Source: Silanimonas sp. (GTDB lineage Bacteria > Pseudomonadota > Gammaproteobacteria > Xanthomonadales > Xanthomonadaceae). From it: a DNA stretch of 64,000 nt. Under the pieces are notes generated by a model that saw nothing but the letters and a program-made list of their open reading frames with translations, was not told the origin of the DNA and did no database searches. The stretch is taken from the NCBI GenBank assembly GCA_018334015.1, contig JAGXTI010000024.1, positions 59,296 through 123,295 of the forward strand, given 5' to 3'. Positions 45,272 to 54,483 of the stretch are shown here, piece after piece. The position numbers and the translations under genes were made by a program. Position 1 is the stretch's first letter. Every line of letters starts with the position of its first letter.

Positions 45272-45328
45272 GGACGGCTCCGGAAATGGGAAGCGCGCTA
45301 GTCTATCCGGTTCGCCGCCCGCCCCGCC

Positions 45329-46612
45329 CTACCCGGCCAGGAACACGGTCGACAGGCCCGGCCAGCGGGTGATGATGACGAGCGCGATACCCAGCAGCAC
45401 AAGGAAGGGCAAAGTGGCGCGGATGATGGTGAGGATCGGCACCTGAAAGCGGTAGGCGGCCACGAACAGGTTCATGCCCACCGGCGGGGTCATGTAGCCG
45501 ATCTCCAGGTTGGTGAGCATGACCACGCCGAGATGGGCCGGGTGCACGCCGAAGTGCTGGGCCAGTGGCAGCAGCAGCGGCGTGAGGATGACGATGGCCG
45601 AGAAGATGTCGACCAGCATGCCCACACCCAGCAGGAACAGGTTGAGCACCACCAGGAATTCCATCGGCGTCTCGATGTGCAGGCTCACCCAGGTGAACAG
45701 GGCGGTCGGCACGTCGCGGTCGATGAACCAGTTCGACAAGGCCTTGGCGGCACCGAGGATGAGCAGGATCGCCCCCACCATGCGCATCGCTTCCGACATC
45801 ACCGCCGGGAGCCGGCCCCAGCTGATCTCGCGGCGGATGATCACGGTCACCAGCAGCACCCAGGCGGCGGTCAGCGCCGAGACTTCGCTGACCGCCAGCA
45901 CGCCCTGGTAGACCGCCAGCAGCACGAGCAAAGGCAGGGGCAGTTCCCAGCGGGCGTCTTTGATTGCCGCCCAGGCCTCGGCGGCGTCGAAGCCCCGCTC
46001 CGGGCGCGGCAGATGGCGACCCACCCACATGGCATGCAGGGCGAGCACGGCCATCAGCACGAGGCCGGGCAGCAGGCCGGCCTGGAACATCTCCTGCACG
46101 CCGACCGGCGGTGTGCTGCCGACCTGACCGGCCATGAAGCCGTAGAGGATCAGCGGCATCGAGGGTGCGAACAGCAGGCCGAGGCTGCCGCAGGTGGTGA
46201 CCAGACCAAGCGCGTAGAGGTCGGGGTAGCCGGCCTGGCGCAGGGCCGGGTATAGCAGGGCACCGACCGCGACGATGGTCACGCCGGAGGCCCCGGTGAA
46301 GGCGGTGAACAGGGCGCAGACCACGATGGTGACGATGGCCAAACCGCCCGGCAGTCCGCCGAGGAAGGCGTTCGACAAACGCACCAGGCGCTTGGGCGCG
46401 CCGCTCTCGGAGAGCAGGTAGCCGGCCAGAGTGAACAGCGGGATCGCCAGCAAGCCCGGCATGTCGCCCAGGGCATAGAACTCGGTAAGCGCCGCCTGCC
46501 CGTAGCCGGCCGCGTGCAGGCCAACCAGAGCAATACCGAGGATCACCGCGAACAAGGGCATGCCCAGTACGGCCAGCAGCAGAAGCAGGCCGATCAGCCA
46601 TTCGATGCTCAC
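45329..46612 (-). CDS. dctM: TRAP transporter large permease subunit
   Basis: This 427-residue integral membrane protein of the DctM family has about a dozen hydrophobic helices. Recognisable segments are FTLAGYLLSESGAPKRLV, AFTGASGVTIVAVGALLYPAL, GMLVDIFSAIVILTPLLLPLA and LEIGYMTPPVGMNLFVA. It forms the Na+-coupled translocation channel of the TRAP system together with DctQ. Its start overlaps dctQ by ATGA. guaB follows 57 bp downstream on the same strand with its own -10 element. Confidence 0.93.
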   Translation of the reverse strand: MSIEWLIGLLLLLAVLGMPLFAVILGIALVGLHAAGYGQAALTEFYALGDMPGLLAIPLFTLAGYLLSESGAPKRLVRLSNAFLGGLPGGLAIVTIVVCALFTAFTGASGVTIVAVGALLYPALRQAGYPDLYALGLVTTCGSLGLLFAPSMPLILYGFMAGQVGSTPPVGVQEMFQAGLLPGLVLMAVLALHAMWVGRHLPRPERGFDAAEAWAAIKDARWELPLPLLVLLAVYQGVLAVSEVSALTAAWVLLVTVIIRREISWGRLPAVMSEAMRMVGAILLILGAAKALSNWFIDRDVPTALFTWVSLHIETPMEFLVVLNLFLLGVGMLVDIFSAIVILTPLLLPLAQHFGVHPAHLGVVMLTNLEIGYMTPPVGMNLFVAAYRFQVPILTIIRATLPFLVLLGIALVIITRWPGLSTVFLAG

Positions 46613-47103
46613 CGCGGCAGGTCCGGCGGCGGTCGCGGCGCGAAGGCGGCGATGGTGAAGCGAAGGGCCAGCAGACCGAAACCGGCCGGCAGCACCAGCA
46701 TCGGCACCCAGCTCGGCACACCCGGCACGAACGGCAAGGGAAAGGCGCGCTCCTCAAGGACCAGGCCGAAACCCATCCACGCCGCCCAGACGCAGATCGC
46801 TGCCGCACCGAGCTGCCCCAGCCCATGCAGCGGCCAGCGCAGCGCCTCGGGCACGACGCGCGGCAGGGCGTCGATGCTGATGTGACGCTGCTGGCGGGCC
46901 GCACCCAGAGCCCCCAGCATGGCGAGCCAGAGCACGCCCGCGCGGCTGACCGTCTCGCCCCAGGGCAGGCCGGTGTCGAACAGGCTGCGCAGCACGATCT
47001 GCGACAGTGCCAGCAACAGCAGGGCGGCCAAGGCCAGAGCCAGCAGCAGGTCCTCGGCCCGGTGCAACCAGCGCAGGGCGCGGGCCAGCGGTGCCTCGCT
47101 CAA
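46609..47103 (-). CDS. dctQ: TRAP transporter small permease subunit
   Basis: This 164-residue DctQ family protein has four predicted helices (for example LLLALALAALLLLALSQIVLRSLF and WVPMLVLPAGFGLLALRFTIAA) and the typical GLPWGETVSRAGVLWLAMLGALGAAR segment. It pairs with DctM. Both ends overlap neighbours by ATGA, so dctP, dctQ and dctM are translationally coupled. Confidence 0.9.
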   Translation of the reverse strand: MSEAPLARALRWLHRAEDLLLALALAALLLLALSQIVLRSLFDTGLPWGETVSRAGVLWLAMLGALGAARQQRHISIDALPRVVPEALRWPLHGLGQLGAAAICVWAAWMGFGLVLEERAFPLPFVPGVPSWVPMLVLPAGFGLLALRFTIAAFAPRPPPDLPR

Positions 47104-48119
47104 GGTTGGCGGCCCTGCGCTTCGCGGATCGCCTGGAGGATGGCCGGGCTGATGCCCTGTTCGCGCTCGAGCTGGGCGATGGCCCGGGCACCGATGTCGC
47201 GGAAGGTGGCGGCATCGGCCGGCGTCGGGCTGATGACTTCGAGGCCTTGACGGCGCATCGCCGCCAGGGCCGCGGCATCGTCACGACGGATGGTGGCATC
47301 GACGCGGGCGGTGGTGGCCGCGAAGATGCGGTCGATCACCGCCTGGTCGGCGGCGGCGATCCGCTGCCAGGCCCGCAGATCGACCACCACATAGCCCACC
47401 ACGTAGGCGAGCGGCAGGTCGTAGAGGCTGCGCAGGCGGCCGTGCCACTGCAGGGCCACGGCACCGGACGGGGTGTTGGCCACCATATCGACCATGCCGG
47501 TCTGCAGGCTGGTGAACACGTCGGCGATCGGCAGTGAGATCGGGTTCGCACCGCCGATGCGGAAGGTGGTCTCGGTGATCCGATCGTTCTGCGGCACCCA
47601 GAGCCGCGCCCGGCGCACGTCCTCGACACTGGTGATACGGCCGGTGGACATCAGGTAGGCAAAGCCGATGCCGGCCGCGCCCAGCATGTGGAAACCGCGC
47701 TCGCGGAAACCGGCCGCCAGCAGCGGATCGACCTTCGGCCGGACGCGGTCGACCTCGGCCCAGTCGGCGAACAGGAACGGCAGGGTGTAGGCCGAAGCAT
47801 CCGGGTAGACCAGAGCCAGCTCGCTCGAGGTGAGCACACCGCCCTGCAACTGCCCGCCCTGACGGATCCGGCGCAGCACCGCCTGATCGTTGCCCATCAC
47901 GCCGCCGGGGAAAAAGCGGATCTCGACCCGGCCGGCGGTTTCGCTGCGGACCTGTGCGGCGGCGGCGCGCAGCTCGCGCATCCACGGCGAACCCTCGGGG
48001 GCCAAGGTGGCAAGACGCAGGGTCTGGGTTGATGGGGTCTGGGCCAGCACAGGCGCTGTCGCCAGAGCCAGCAGCAGCGGCCAACCGGCGAGACCCAGAC
48101 AACGGAACAGAAGGCGCAT
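47100..48119 (-). CDS. dctP: TRAP transporter periplasmic solute-binding protein
   Basis: This 339-residue DctP-type protein has a signal peptide (GLAGWPLLLALATAPVLAQ). The mature body has LRLATLAPEGSPWMRELR, FFPGGVMGNDQAVLRRI and GANPISLPIADVFTSLQTGMVDMVANTP. It delivers a ligand, commonly a carboxylate, to DctQM. Association with a TatT lipoprotein suggests a more hydrophobic ligand; this is inference. The long open frame upstream of the chosen ATG is a tatT antiframe. Confidence 0.92.
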   Translation of the reverse strand: MRLLFRCLGLAGWPLLLALATAPVLAQTPSTQTLRLATLAPEGSPWMRELRAAAAQVRSETAGRVEIRFFPGGVMGNDQAVLRRIRQGGQLQGGVLTSSELALVYPDASAYTLPFLFADWAEVDRVRPKVDPLLAAGFRERGFHMLGAAGIGFAYLMSTGRITSVEDVRRARLWVPQNDRITETTFRIGGANPISLPIADVFTSLQTGMVDMVANTPSGAVALQWHGRLRSLYDLPLAYVVGYVVVDLRAWQRIAAADQAVIDRIFAATTARVDATIRRDDAAALAAMRRQGLEVISPTPADAATFRDIGARAIAQLEREQGISPAILQAIREAQGRQP

Positions 48120-48130
48120 CACGAAGGTCC

Positions 48131-49012
48131 TTATCGGAAGAAGTCGACGCCACTGGCCTGCAACTCGCGGGCGCGGACCTGGGCCAGGGTGTTCATGAGG
48201 GTGTAGCCGGCGGCACGCGGGTCGGCGGCCAGCACTTCGGCAAGCAGGCGATCGTGCAGGGCCTGGTCGAACACCAGCCGGGCATGGAACTCGGCCATCA
48301 GCACCTTGGCGTAGAGGTTGCGGCCCTGCGAGACGGCGATGGCCCGCTCGAAATAAGCCCGACCACGCGCCGGCTGGCCGCCCACCGCCTCGGGATGCAG
48401 CGAGTTCAGCACGCCGAGGTAGACCAGCGGCACACCGCCATCGTGGAGGGGATCGAGGGCCACCACCCGCTGCAGCAGGGTTTCGATCTTGGGCAGATCT
48501 GCCACAGCGTTCCAGTCGTCGCGGTGCACCTGAAGATGGCCGGCCCAGGCGGCCGCGAGGCCGTAGAGGGTGTCGAGCTGACGGCGTCCGAGGCCCTCGA
48601 CGACTTGCGCGAAATCCTGCGGGTTGCCGTCGAGCACCGGGCACAGGGTCGGGGCATCGATGCAGGCAGCGCGGCGGGCCTGATCCAGGGCGCGGCGGGC
48701 CAGACGCTGTGCACGAGCCGTGTCCTCGCCCACGAAGTTGCTGGCGTAGGCACTTTTCAGACGGGCGGCGGCCAGCAGGGTGTCGACGTTGTCGGGATCG
48801 CCCTCGAGCAAGCCTTCGAGCAGCAGCAGGTAAGCCGGCAGGCCGTCGCGCACGGTGGCCGGGTCATCGGCGTTCATGACCGCCTGGCCCAACTGCTCAG
48901 CCAGCCGCTGCGTGGTTCCGCCCAGCAGTGAGGCGCAACCGGACAAGGAGAGGGCCAGCACCAGGGCCAGCAACAAACACCGGATCGGGCAACGCGTTTT
49001 CATGGCAGGCAT
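48131..49012 (-). CDS. TatT-type TRAP-associated lipoprotein with TPR-like helices
   Basis: The 293-residue protein has a lipoprotein signal (LVLALSLSGC, lipidated cysteine about residue 26). The helical body has the pattern of the TRAP transporter TatT component (RDGLPAYLLLLEGLLEGDPDNVDTLLAAARLKSAYASNFV). In Treponema the TatT homologue forms a trimer that docks the DctP-like protein. It is first in the tatT-dctP-dctQ-dctM operon, 11 bp before dctP. An alternative start is at ATG 49003. Family role in ligand capture is known; the ligand here is not. Confidence 0.85.
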   Translation of the reverse strand: MPAMKTRCPIRCLLLALVLALSLSGCASLLGGTTQRLAEQLGQAVMNADDPATVRDGLPAYLLLLEGLLEGDPDNVDTLLAAARLKSAYASNFVGEDTARAQRLARRALDQARRAACIDAPTLCPVLDGNPQDFAQVVEGLGRRQLDTLYGLAAAWAGHLQVHRDDWNAVADLPKIETLLQRVVALDPLHDGGVPLVYLGVLNSLHPEAVGGQPARGRAYFERAIAVSQGRNLYAKVLMAEFHARLVFDQALHDRLLAEVLAADPRAAGYTLMNTLAQVRARELQASGVDFFR

Positions 49013-49021
49013 TCCATCAGG

Positions 49022-49912
49022 CTACCGGGCCCAGGTGTAGGGCGTGTGACCCGGCAGGTCGGCCGCCTCGGCGGCTTCCAGGGTGTTCTGCATCAGGGTG
49101 GCCACGGTCATCGGACCGACGCCGCCCGGCACCGGGGTGATCCAGCTCGCGCGCGGCAACGCCGCCTCGAAGCCGACATCGCCAACCAGTCGGCCATCCT
49201 CCATGCGGTTGATGCCGACATCGATGACCACCGCACCCGGCTTGACCCACTCGCCGGGCACGAGGCCGGGGCGGCCGGCCGCGACAACGAGGATGTCGGC
49301 CTGCTCGACCTGGCGCTGCAGCACCTCGCGCGGGGTGAACTTGTGGCAGGCGGTGACCGTGCAGCCGGCGATCAGCAACTCCAGCACCATCGGCCGGCCG
49401 ACATGGTTGCTGACACCGACCACCACGGCATTGGCACCGCGCACCGGACGGTCGGTGTAGCCCAGCAGGGTGGTGATGCCGCGTGGTGTGCAGGGCCGCA
49501 GGCCGAACTGGCGCAGGGCGAGCCGACCGACGTTTTCCGGATGGAAACCATCGACGTCCTTGCGCGGGTCGATGCGCTGGATGATCTCGCGACCATCGCG
49601 GCCGTCCGGCAGCGGCAACTGCACGAGGATGCCGTGCACGTCCGGGTTGGCGTTGAGCCCTTCGATCAGTGCCAGCAGTTCGCTGTCGTCGGTGTCGGTC
49701 GGCAGGTCGATGTCGAAGGCCTCGATGCCGACCTTGGCGCAGGCGCGGCGCTTGTTGCGCACGTAGACGGCCGAGGCCGGATCGTCGCCGACCAGCACCA
49801 CGGCAAGACCGGGACGCGGCCGGCCGGAGGCCAGCCGGGCGCGGACGCGCAGGGCGAGATCATCGAGCAGCCGTTCGGCAATGCCCTTGCCGTCGAGCAG
49901 GCGTGCGGTCAT
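49022..49912 (-). CDS. folD: methylenetetrahydrofolate dehydrogenase/cyclohydrolase
   Basis: This 296-residue bifunctional enzyme interconverts methylene-, methenyl- and formyl-tetrahydrofolate with NADP+. Landmarks are [26 protein letters not shown] with the catalytic lysine, [11 protein letters not shown] and [16 protein letters not shown]. The last of these reads SNHVGRP where SxxVGxP is usual. Length is typical. It lies after moeB on the same strand with a 75-bp gap and precedes tatT by 9 bp. Confidence 0.95.
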   Translation of the reverse strand: MTARLLDGKGIAERLLDDLALRVRARLASGRPRPGLAVVLVGDDPASAVYVRNKRRACAKVGIEAFDIDLPTDTDDSELLALIEGLNANPDVHGILVQLPLPDGRDGREIIQRIDPRKDVDGFHPENVGRLALRQFGLRPCTPRGITTLLGYTDRPVRGANAVVVGVSNHVGRPMVLELLIAGCTVTACHKFTPREVLQRQVEQADILVVAAGRPGLVPGEWVKPGAVVIDVGINRMEDGRLVGDVGFEAALPRASWITPVPGGVGPMTVATLMQNTLEAAEAADLPGHTPYTWAR

Positions 49913-49987
49913 CGAAAAGCACAGCGAGGAAAGCCCGCCATTATCCGCGAGCCAGGCTTCGGCTGCACGAAGTCAGCCGGGCCTTGT

Positions 49988-51136
49988 TCAGATGGCGGCA
50001 CAGATCGCTTCGAGATCGTGATAGCCGGTGAATCGCGCCTGCGGGCCGCAGGTCGCGCAGTCCGGATCGGCCGCCAGCGCCACTTCGCGAAAGCGCAGAC
50101 CGAGCGCATCGAAGAGCAGCAGACGCCCGGCCAGCGGCTCGCCCAGGCCGAGCAGCAGCTTCAGGGTCTCGGTGGCTTGCACGAGACCGAGCAAGCCCGG
50201 GAGCACGCCGAGCACACCGGCCTCGGCGCAATTGGGTGCGGCCTCCGGGCCGGGCGGCTCGGGGTGCAGGCAACGGTAACAGGGTGCTTTTGCCCCGCCC
50301 GGCGCGGCGCGCACGAACACGCTTACCTGCCCCTGGAAACGTTCGACCGCGGCATGCACGAGCGGCAGGCCGAGCCGGACGCAGGCGGCATTGAGCAGAT
50401 AGCGGGTGGCGAAATTGTCGCTGCCATCGAGCACCACATCGACCCCGTGCAGCAGAGCCTCGACATTGGCGGCACTCAGGCGCTCGCGGATCGCCTCGAC
50501 CCGGACGCTTGGGTTCAGGGCGAGCAGCCGCTCGCGGGCGGATTCGACCTTGGGGCGACCGATGCCGGCTTCGGTGTGCAGGATCTGGCGCTGCAGGTTG
50601 CTGCGCTCGATCACATCGTCATCGACAATGCGCAGATGCCCCACGCCCGCCGCCGCGAGGTAGAGCGCGGCCGGCGAACCCAGCCCGCCGGCACCGAGCA
50701 GGAGCACGCCACTGCCGGCCAAGCGGCGCTGGCCTTCCTGCCCGACGCCGGCGAGTCGCAGGTGGCGGTCGTAGCGCTCGGCGGCATCGGCGGTTGCACC
50801 TGGCCAGAGGGGTTCGGCAGCGAGCGGCAAGCCGGCGGCCCGCCAGGCGACAAAACCACCGGCGACGTTCGCCACCTCGCCATGCCCGGCGGCGAGCACA
50901 ATCGCCGCGGCCCGGCGCGAGCGCTGGCCGATGGCGCAGAGCAGCAGCAAAGGCCGGCCGTCGTCGGGCAAGAGGCTTGGATCGTCCTGCAAGACGCTCA
51001 AAGGCAGGTGCAGCGCGCCGGCCGGCGCACCCAGCGCGACTTCGGCGGGCTCGCGCACATCGACCAGTCGGGCACCGGCCGCGACTCGCCGGGCGGCCTC
51101 CTCGACGCTGATCTCCGGCACCCGGCCCGGCCCCAC
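49988..51136 (-). CDS. moeB: rhodanese-MoeB/ThiF fusion (sulfur-carrier adenylyltransferase)
   Basis: The 382-residue protein has an N-terminal rhodanese domain (about residues 6-105) with the active cysteine loop LLCAIGQRSRRAA. An E1-like adenylation domain follows: RYDRHLRLAGVGQEGQRRL, the nucleotide loop GAGGLGSPAALYL, and the zinc cysteines CYRC and CATC. It adenylates the C-terminal Gly-Gly of MoaD or ThiS and could also hand over sulfur. There is no ATG near the N-terminus; GTG 51136 has GAGG six bases upstream, GTG 51121 is an alternative. It begins 8 bp after der. Confidence 0.88.
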   Translation of the reverse strand: MGPGRVPEISVEEAARRVAAGARLVDVREPAEVALGAPAGALHLPLSVLQDDPSLLPDDGRPLLLLCAIGQRSRRAAAIVLAAGHGEVANVAGGFVAWRAAGLPLAAEPLWPGATADAAERYDRHLRLAGVGQEGQRRLAGSGVLLLGAGGLGSPAALYLAAAGVGHLRIVDDDVIERSNLQRQILHTEAGIGRPKVESARERLLALNPSVRVEAIRERLSAANVEALLHGVDVVLDGSDNFATRYLLNAACVRLGLPLVHAAVERFQGQVSVFVRAAPGGAKAPCYRCLHPEPPGPEAAPNCAEAGVLGVLPGLLGLVQATETLKLLLGLGEPLAGRLLLFDALGLRFREVALAADPDCATCGPQARFTGYHDLEAICAAI

Positions 51137-51144
51137 CGGCGGCC

Positions 51145-52542
51145 TCAGGACTTGCGGGCGTAACGCAGCAGGCGGCGGCGCTTGGCCTGCTGACGCTCGG
51201 TGAGTTCGTTCTTCTTGCCCTCGAACGGGTTCTCGCCCTCGCGGAACTCGAAACGCAAAGGCGTGCCGACCAGCTTGAAACGCTTGCGGAAGAAGTTTTC
51301 CAGGTAACGCCGGTAGCTTTCCGGCAGGCCCTTCAGGCGCGAGCCGTGGACGATGAAGGTGGGCGGCGTGTTGCCACCGGAGTGCCCGTAGCGCATCTTC
51401 GGCGCGTGACCGCGCACGGTCGGCGGTGGGTTGGTCTCGTAGGCCACTTCCAGCGCACGGTTGATTTCGCTGGTGCCGAAGCTCTTGGTCACCGAGGCGT
51501 GGGCGCGGTTGACGGCGCGGAACAATTCGCGCAGGCCGCTGCCGTGCAGGGCCGAAATGGTGATGCGCTCGGCCCAGGGCGCGAAGGCCAGCTTGCGCTC
51601 CAGTTGCACGCGGTTCTGCTCGCGTTCGTAGCTGGAGAGGCCATCCCACTTGTTGACCGCGACGACGAGGCCGCGGCCGGCTTCGAGCACATGGCCCAGC
51701 ACCGTCGCATCCTGATCGGTGATCCCCTCGGTGCCGTCGACCAGCACCACCGCCACCTGGCAGTGTTCGATCGAGGCCAGGGTCTTGAAGGCGCTGAACT
51801 TCTCGACCGCCTCCTCGACCTTGCCGCGCCGACGCAGGCCGGCGGTGTCGATCAGGCGGTAGAGCTTGCCGTCGCGTTCGAGGTCGACGGCGATCGAATC
51901 GCGGGTGGTGCCCGGCACGTCGGAGGCGATCATCCGCTCCTCGCCCAGCATGCGGTTGACCAGCGTGCTCTTGCCGACGTTGGGGCGACCGACGAAAGCC
52001 ACACGGATGCGCCGCGGGTCGTCCTCCAGCACCGAGAGGTCGCGATCGGGTGGCAGGCGCGATTGCAGCAGTTCGACGAGATCGCCCACGCCGCGCTGGT
52101 GCGAGGCCGCGAGCGGCAGCGCATCGGCCACGCCGAAACGCGCGAACTCGACCATGCAGGCTTCTTCGTCGAGACCGTCGGTCTTGTTGACGGCGAGCAC
52201 CAGTGGTTTGCCGGTCTTGCGCAGCCAGGCCACGATGTCGCGGTCCAGGGTGGCAAGACCCTCGCGGGCATCGACGACGAAAACGATGAGGTCGGCTTCT
52301 TCGGCGCCGGCCCGGGCCTGCCGCGCGGTAGCGCCGGCCAGGCCGATCTCCTCGCCCGAGAGGCCGCCGGTATCGACGACCGCGAAGGGTCGCTCGGCAT
52401 CGAGCCGGCAGACGCCGTAATGGCGGTCGCGGGTGACGCCCGGCTGGTCGTGGACCAGCGCGTCACGACTGCGGGTCAAGGCATTGAACAGCGTGCTCTT
52501 GCCGACGTTCGGCCGACCCACCAGCGCGACCAGCGGCAACAT
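51145..52542 (-). CDS. der: ribosome-assembly GTPase Der (EngA)
   Basis: The 465-residue protein has two tandem GTPase domains. G domain 1 has [19 protein letters not shown] and NKTD (residues about 8-120). G domain 2 has [25 protein letters not shown] and NKWD (about 185-300). A KH-like C-terminal domain follows ([15 protein letters not shown]) and then a basic tail. It acts in 50S maturation. It starts 6 bp after bamB, the normal gene neighbour. Confidence 0.96.
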   Translation of the reverse strand: MLPLVALVGRPNVGKSTLFNALTRSRDALVHDQPGVTRDRHYGVCRLDAERPFAVVDTGGLSGEEIGLAGATARQARAGAEEADLIVFVVDAREGLATLDRDIVAWLRKTGKPLVLAVNKTDGLDEEACMVEFARFGVADALPLAASHQRGVGDLVELLQSRLPPDRDLSVLEDDPRRIRVAFVGRPNVGKSTLVNRMLGEERMIASDVPGTTRDSIAVDLERDGKLYRLIDTAGLRRRGKVEEAVEKFSAFKTLASIEHCQVAVVLVDGTEGITDQDATVLGHVLEAGRGLVVAVNKWDGLSSYEREQNRVQLERKLAFAPWAERITISALHGSGLRELFRAVNRAHASVTKSFGTSEINRALEVAYETNPPPTVRGHAPKMRYGHSGGNTPPTFIVHGSRLKGLPESYRRYLENFFRKRFKLVGTPLRFEFREGENPFEGKKNELTERQQAKRRRLLRYARKS

Positions 52543-52548
52543 GCGGAT

Positions 52549-53766
52549 TTACTCGGCGACGCGGAAAGCCGCGATCCGGCCTTCCTCGCTGACCGCCACC
52601 ACCACGCCGGTGGGCGAAGCCAACGGGGCCGCGACGATCCGGGCCGACTGCAGGCGCGTGCGTGCGCGCAGCACGCCGGTCTGCGGATCGAACCAGTGCA
52701 GGTAGCCCTCGACATCGCCGACCACGGCCAGGCCACCGGCCAGCACCGCAGCAGTGGGCTGGCGGCGCAGCAGAGCGTCTTGGCGCCAGAGGGCGTTGCC
52801 GTTGTCGCGGTCGAGCGACCACAGGGTGCCGCCCTTGTCGGCCAGCAGCACACCGGTTGGGGTCAGTTCGAGGCCGTTCGGGCCGCCGTTCTCGCGGGTC
52901 CAGAGCAGTTGGCCGCTGGCCAGCGCCACCGCCGCCGTCACCCCACGCACACTGGTGGCGAAGAGCACGTTGGCACCGATGGCGAGGTCGCCATCGATGT
53001 CGGCAATGCGTTCCAGTTCGCTGCGGCCCTCGGCCTCGGCGACCATGGCTTCCCAGATCGGGGCGCCGTCCTCGGCGCGCAGGCCGAGCACGATGCCGTC
53101 CTCGTTGCCGACCAGCACCAGACCGACCGCGCTGGCCGGCGCACTGGCACCGAGCGAGCTGAGGCTGGGAATGCTGCGCTGATGGCTCCAGCGGCGCTCA
53201 CCCGTGGCGGCGTCCAGAGCCACGGTGCGGCCGTCCTGCGAGCGGATCACCACCAGGCCGCGAACGATCAGCGGTGCGGCCTGCACCTCGGCGCTGGCCT
53301 GCGATTCCCAGCGCAGGCTGCCGTCGTTGGCATTGACGGCGAACACCGCACCGGTACGCCCGACCACGACGACCAGGCCTTCACCGGCCGCCACCGAGGA
53401 ATGCAGACCACCGTCGGTGATGCGCGATTGCCAGAACAGCCAGCCGCGGCGGTTGCTCACTTCCGAGAGTCGGGTTTCCCAGCGGCGGGTGCCGGTTTCG
53501 AGATCGATGGCGCGCAAAGCACCGGCGCCGGTCACCGCATAGACCGTGTTGCCGTCGAGCGCCGGGCGCTGACGCAGGCCGAAACCGGCCTCCGGCTCAC
53601 CCAGTGAATGCGACCAGAGCCGCTGCACGGTTCGGGCATCGGCGATGGGTGTGAGGGCGATCGGGGCAGCCGCCTTCTCGGCGTCGGAACGGAACCATTC
53701 CCGGGCCGTGCCGCAGCCGGAGAGCAGGAGGATCGACAACAGGGCGAGGCCCAGAGACTTGCGCAT
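52549..53766 (-). CDS. bamB: outer-membrane assembly lipoprotein BamB
   Basis: This 405-residue eight-bladed PQQ-type propeller has a lipoprotein signal (LALLSILLLSGCGTA). Repeats such as GALRAIDLETGTRRWETRL, VFAVNANDGSLRWE and VALDAATGERRWSH are visible. It is part of the BAM complex that inserts beta-barrel proteins into the outer membrane. The ATG at 53766 is chosen because it starts the signal peptide; the longer open frame runs into yfgM. The yfgM stop is 4 bp upstream. Confidence 0.94.
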   Translation of the reverse strand: MRKSLGLALLSILLLSGCGTAREWFRSDAEKAAAPIALTPIADARTVQRLWSHSLGEPEAGFGLRQRPALDGNTVYAVTGAGALRAIDLETGTRRWETRLSEVSNRRGWLFWQSRITDGGLHSSVAAGEGLVVVVGRTGAVFAVNANDGSLRWESQASAEVQAAPLIVRGLVVIRSQDGRTVALDAATGERRWSHQRSIPSLSSLGASAPASAVGLVLVGNEDGIVLGLRAEDGAPIWEAMVAEAEGRSELERIADIDGDLAIGANVLFATSVRGVTAAVALASGQLLWTRENGGPNGLELTPTGVLLADKGGTLWSLDRDNGNALWRQDALLRRQPTAAVLAGGLAVVGDVEGYLHWFDPQTGVLRARTRLQSARIVAAPLASPTGVVVAVSEEGRIAAFRVAE

Positions 53767-53770
53767 GGTT

Positions 53771-54427
53771 TTAGGCTTCCGTGGCGCGTTGGGCGGTGCC
53801 GCCGACATCGGCGAGCTTGAGTTCAAGCAGACCGCGCAGTGGTGAGGCCACATCGAGGGCGGTCAGGGCATTCTGGTAGGCAATACGGGCCTCCTCGCGA
53901 CGGCCCTGGGCGGCCAGCGCATCGCCTTCGATCTCGTGGCGCAGCGCCGCGTAGGCCGGCAAAGTCACACCGCTCAACCGGGCCAGCGCCGCATCGTGCC
54001 GGGCGAGCACCAGCTCGGCACGGGCGGCACGCAGCAGCAGCATCTGCCGCAGGGCGGGGTCCCGGGCGGTCGGCAACCCGGCCTCGATGGCCTGCAGGGC
54101 CTCCTCCGGCTTGCCGGCGCGAAGCTGCGAGGCGGCAAGGCGCAGCGCGGCCAAGGCCGGGTAAGGCGTATCGGCGTATTCCGTGATCAGGCTGCCGGCG
54201 ATGGCGGCGGCGGACTCGGCGTTACCGGTATCCTCGGCCTCGACGAAGCGCTCGAATTGCATCGAGGCCTCGGCGCGATGGCTGTCGCCCTGCGCTTGGT
54301 AGAGCTGGAAACCGACAATGGCGGCAAGGCCCAAAGCGATGCCACCGAACACCGAGGTGCCGTTGTCACGGAGCCATTTGCGGACGCGTTCGCCCTGTTC
54401 GTATTCGTCGATCTGGTCGTTGGACAT
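53771..54427 (-). CDS. yfgM: YfgM/UPF0070 membrane-anchored TPR protein
   Basis: The 218-residue protein has a cytoplasmic N-terminus (YEQGERVRKWLRDNG), one membrane helix (SVFGGIALGLAAIVGFQLY) and periplasmic TPR helices. In E. coli, YfgM is an ancillary SecYEG partner that associates with PpiD. Gene order yfgM-bamB-der is standard. E. coli has ispG and hisS between rodZ and yfgM; here rodZ is directly upstream. Confidence 0.9.
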   Translation of the reverse strand: MSNDQIDEYEQGERVRKWLRDNGTSVFGGIALGLAAIVGFQLYQAQGDSHRAEASMQFERFVEAEDTGNAESAAAIAGSLITEYADTPYPALAALRLAASQLRAGKPEEALQAIEAGLPTARDPALRQMLLLRAARAELVLARHDAALARLSGVTLPAYAALRHEIEGDALAAQGRREEARIAYQNALTALDVASPLRGLLELKLADVGGTAQRATEA

Positions 54428-54483
54428 GGGCCATCACCGCGCAGGCGCGGACGTGCGGAAGGGAAAGGCCAGCAAAACCGACG

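Noticed and set aside
45303-46904. 533-codon minus-strand frame overlapping dctM
   Set aside because: It is an out-of-frame reading of dctM and dctQ, whose hydrophobic helices and ATGA couplings are clear.
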